This document shows, piece after piece, positions 5,590 through 5,663 of a stretch of DNA of 5,663 bases. Origin of the DNA: an uncultured Fusobacterium sp. Its GTDB lineage: Bacteria > Fusobacteriota > Fusobacteriia > Fusobacteriales > Fusobacteriaceae. Under the pieces are notes generated by a model. The model did not search any database, was not told where the DNA came from, and saw only the letters and a program-made list of their open reading frames with translations. Numbering within the stretch: the first letter of the stretch is position 1; each line of letters begins with the position of its first letter. The stretch covers positions 1 through 5,663 of the forward strand of contig UQXM01000116.1 of assembly GCA_900545035.1 (NCBI GenBank), in the 5' to 3' direction. A program made the position numbers and the translations under genes.

Positions 5590-5663
5590 ATGCTGAAAAT
5601 AGAAGATATTCTGTGCAGATAGGTAGATATGATTTTCCCCTGTTAAACATTTTTTTTTTTGAG
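5590..5663 (+). pseudogene. Start of a seventh gene, apparently frameshifted, cut by window edge
   Basis: ATG 5590 follows a TTAGGAG Shine-Dalgarno at 5577-5583 with six bases of spacing, the same layout as the real genes here. The ORF reads MLKIEDILCR and stops at TAG 5620-5622. From GTG 5613, the frame one base back stays open to the window end and reads VQIGRYDFPLLNIFFFE. Supplying one base near 5608-5613 (for example CTT GTG for CTGTG) would join them as MLKIEDILVQIGRYDFPLLN and onward, a plausible protein N-terminus. So a one-base loss, or a sequencing error, probably disrupts this gene. I do not recognise the family. The run of 11 T at 5650-5660 falls in this reading frame. The rest of the gene lies outside the window. 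Confidence 0.55.

Noticed and set aside
1..5663. tRNA, rRNA, CRISPR array, insertion sequence or transposon ends
   Set aside because: None was seen. The only repeats found are coding ankyrin units and the single hairpin at 464-515, which has a T-run and no matching second copy elsewhere in the window.

Overview
This is a strongly AT-rich, gene-dense bacterial segment with every gene on the + strand. Shine-Dalgarno sequences are near-canonical (AAGGAGG or GGAGG, 5-7 bases from the start), stops are mostly TAA, and AGA/GGA/AAA/GAA codons dominate. This fits Fusobacteriota (Fusobacterium, Leptotrichia or Sebaldella type) best. A low-GC Firmicute or Brachyspira cannot be excluded, and no phylogenetic marker is present.

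Layout. Bases 1-110 are an AT-rich leader with a possible -10 box. Gene 1 (111-440) is a small acidic DUF5713-type protein. Bases 441-567 hold a long AT-rich hairpin followed by six T, with a 9-codon ribosome-bindable mini-ORF lying in its 5' arm. A tightly packed run follows: gene 2 (568-1797) with a C-terminal DUF1266 domain, gene 3 (1797-3284) and gene 4 (3288-4256), both made of ankyrin repeats, gene 5 (4278-5165), a YwqG/DUF1963 protein, and gene 6 (5177-5566), a small acidic protein of a conserved unnamed family beginning MSYDLMAFE. A seventh gene starts at 5590 with a good Shine-Dalgarno. It hits a stop after 10 codons, yet is open in a shifted frame to the window edge, so it looks frameshifted. 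It also carries an 11-T run.

From gene 2 onward junctions run from a 1-base overlap to gaps of 3-23 bases, with no terminator seen between genes, so genes 2 to 7 probably form one transcript. None of the proteins shows a signal peptide or membrane segment. All look cytosolic and mostly acidic, and no toxin, nuclease, transporter or enzyme of known metabolism is visible. A row of unrelated small cytosolic families (DUF5713, DUF1266, ankyrin, ankyrin, DUF1963, MSYDLMAFE family) is the kind of arrangement described as a polyimmunity locus beside polymorphic or contact-dependent toxins. That reading is inference: no toxin is present, and no family here is proven to be an immunity protein by sequence alone. 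Leucine codon choice changes sharply between gene 4 and gene 5, consistent with cassettes of different origin.
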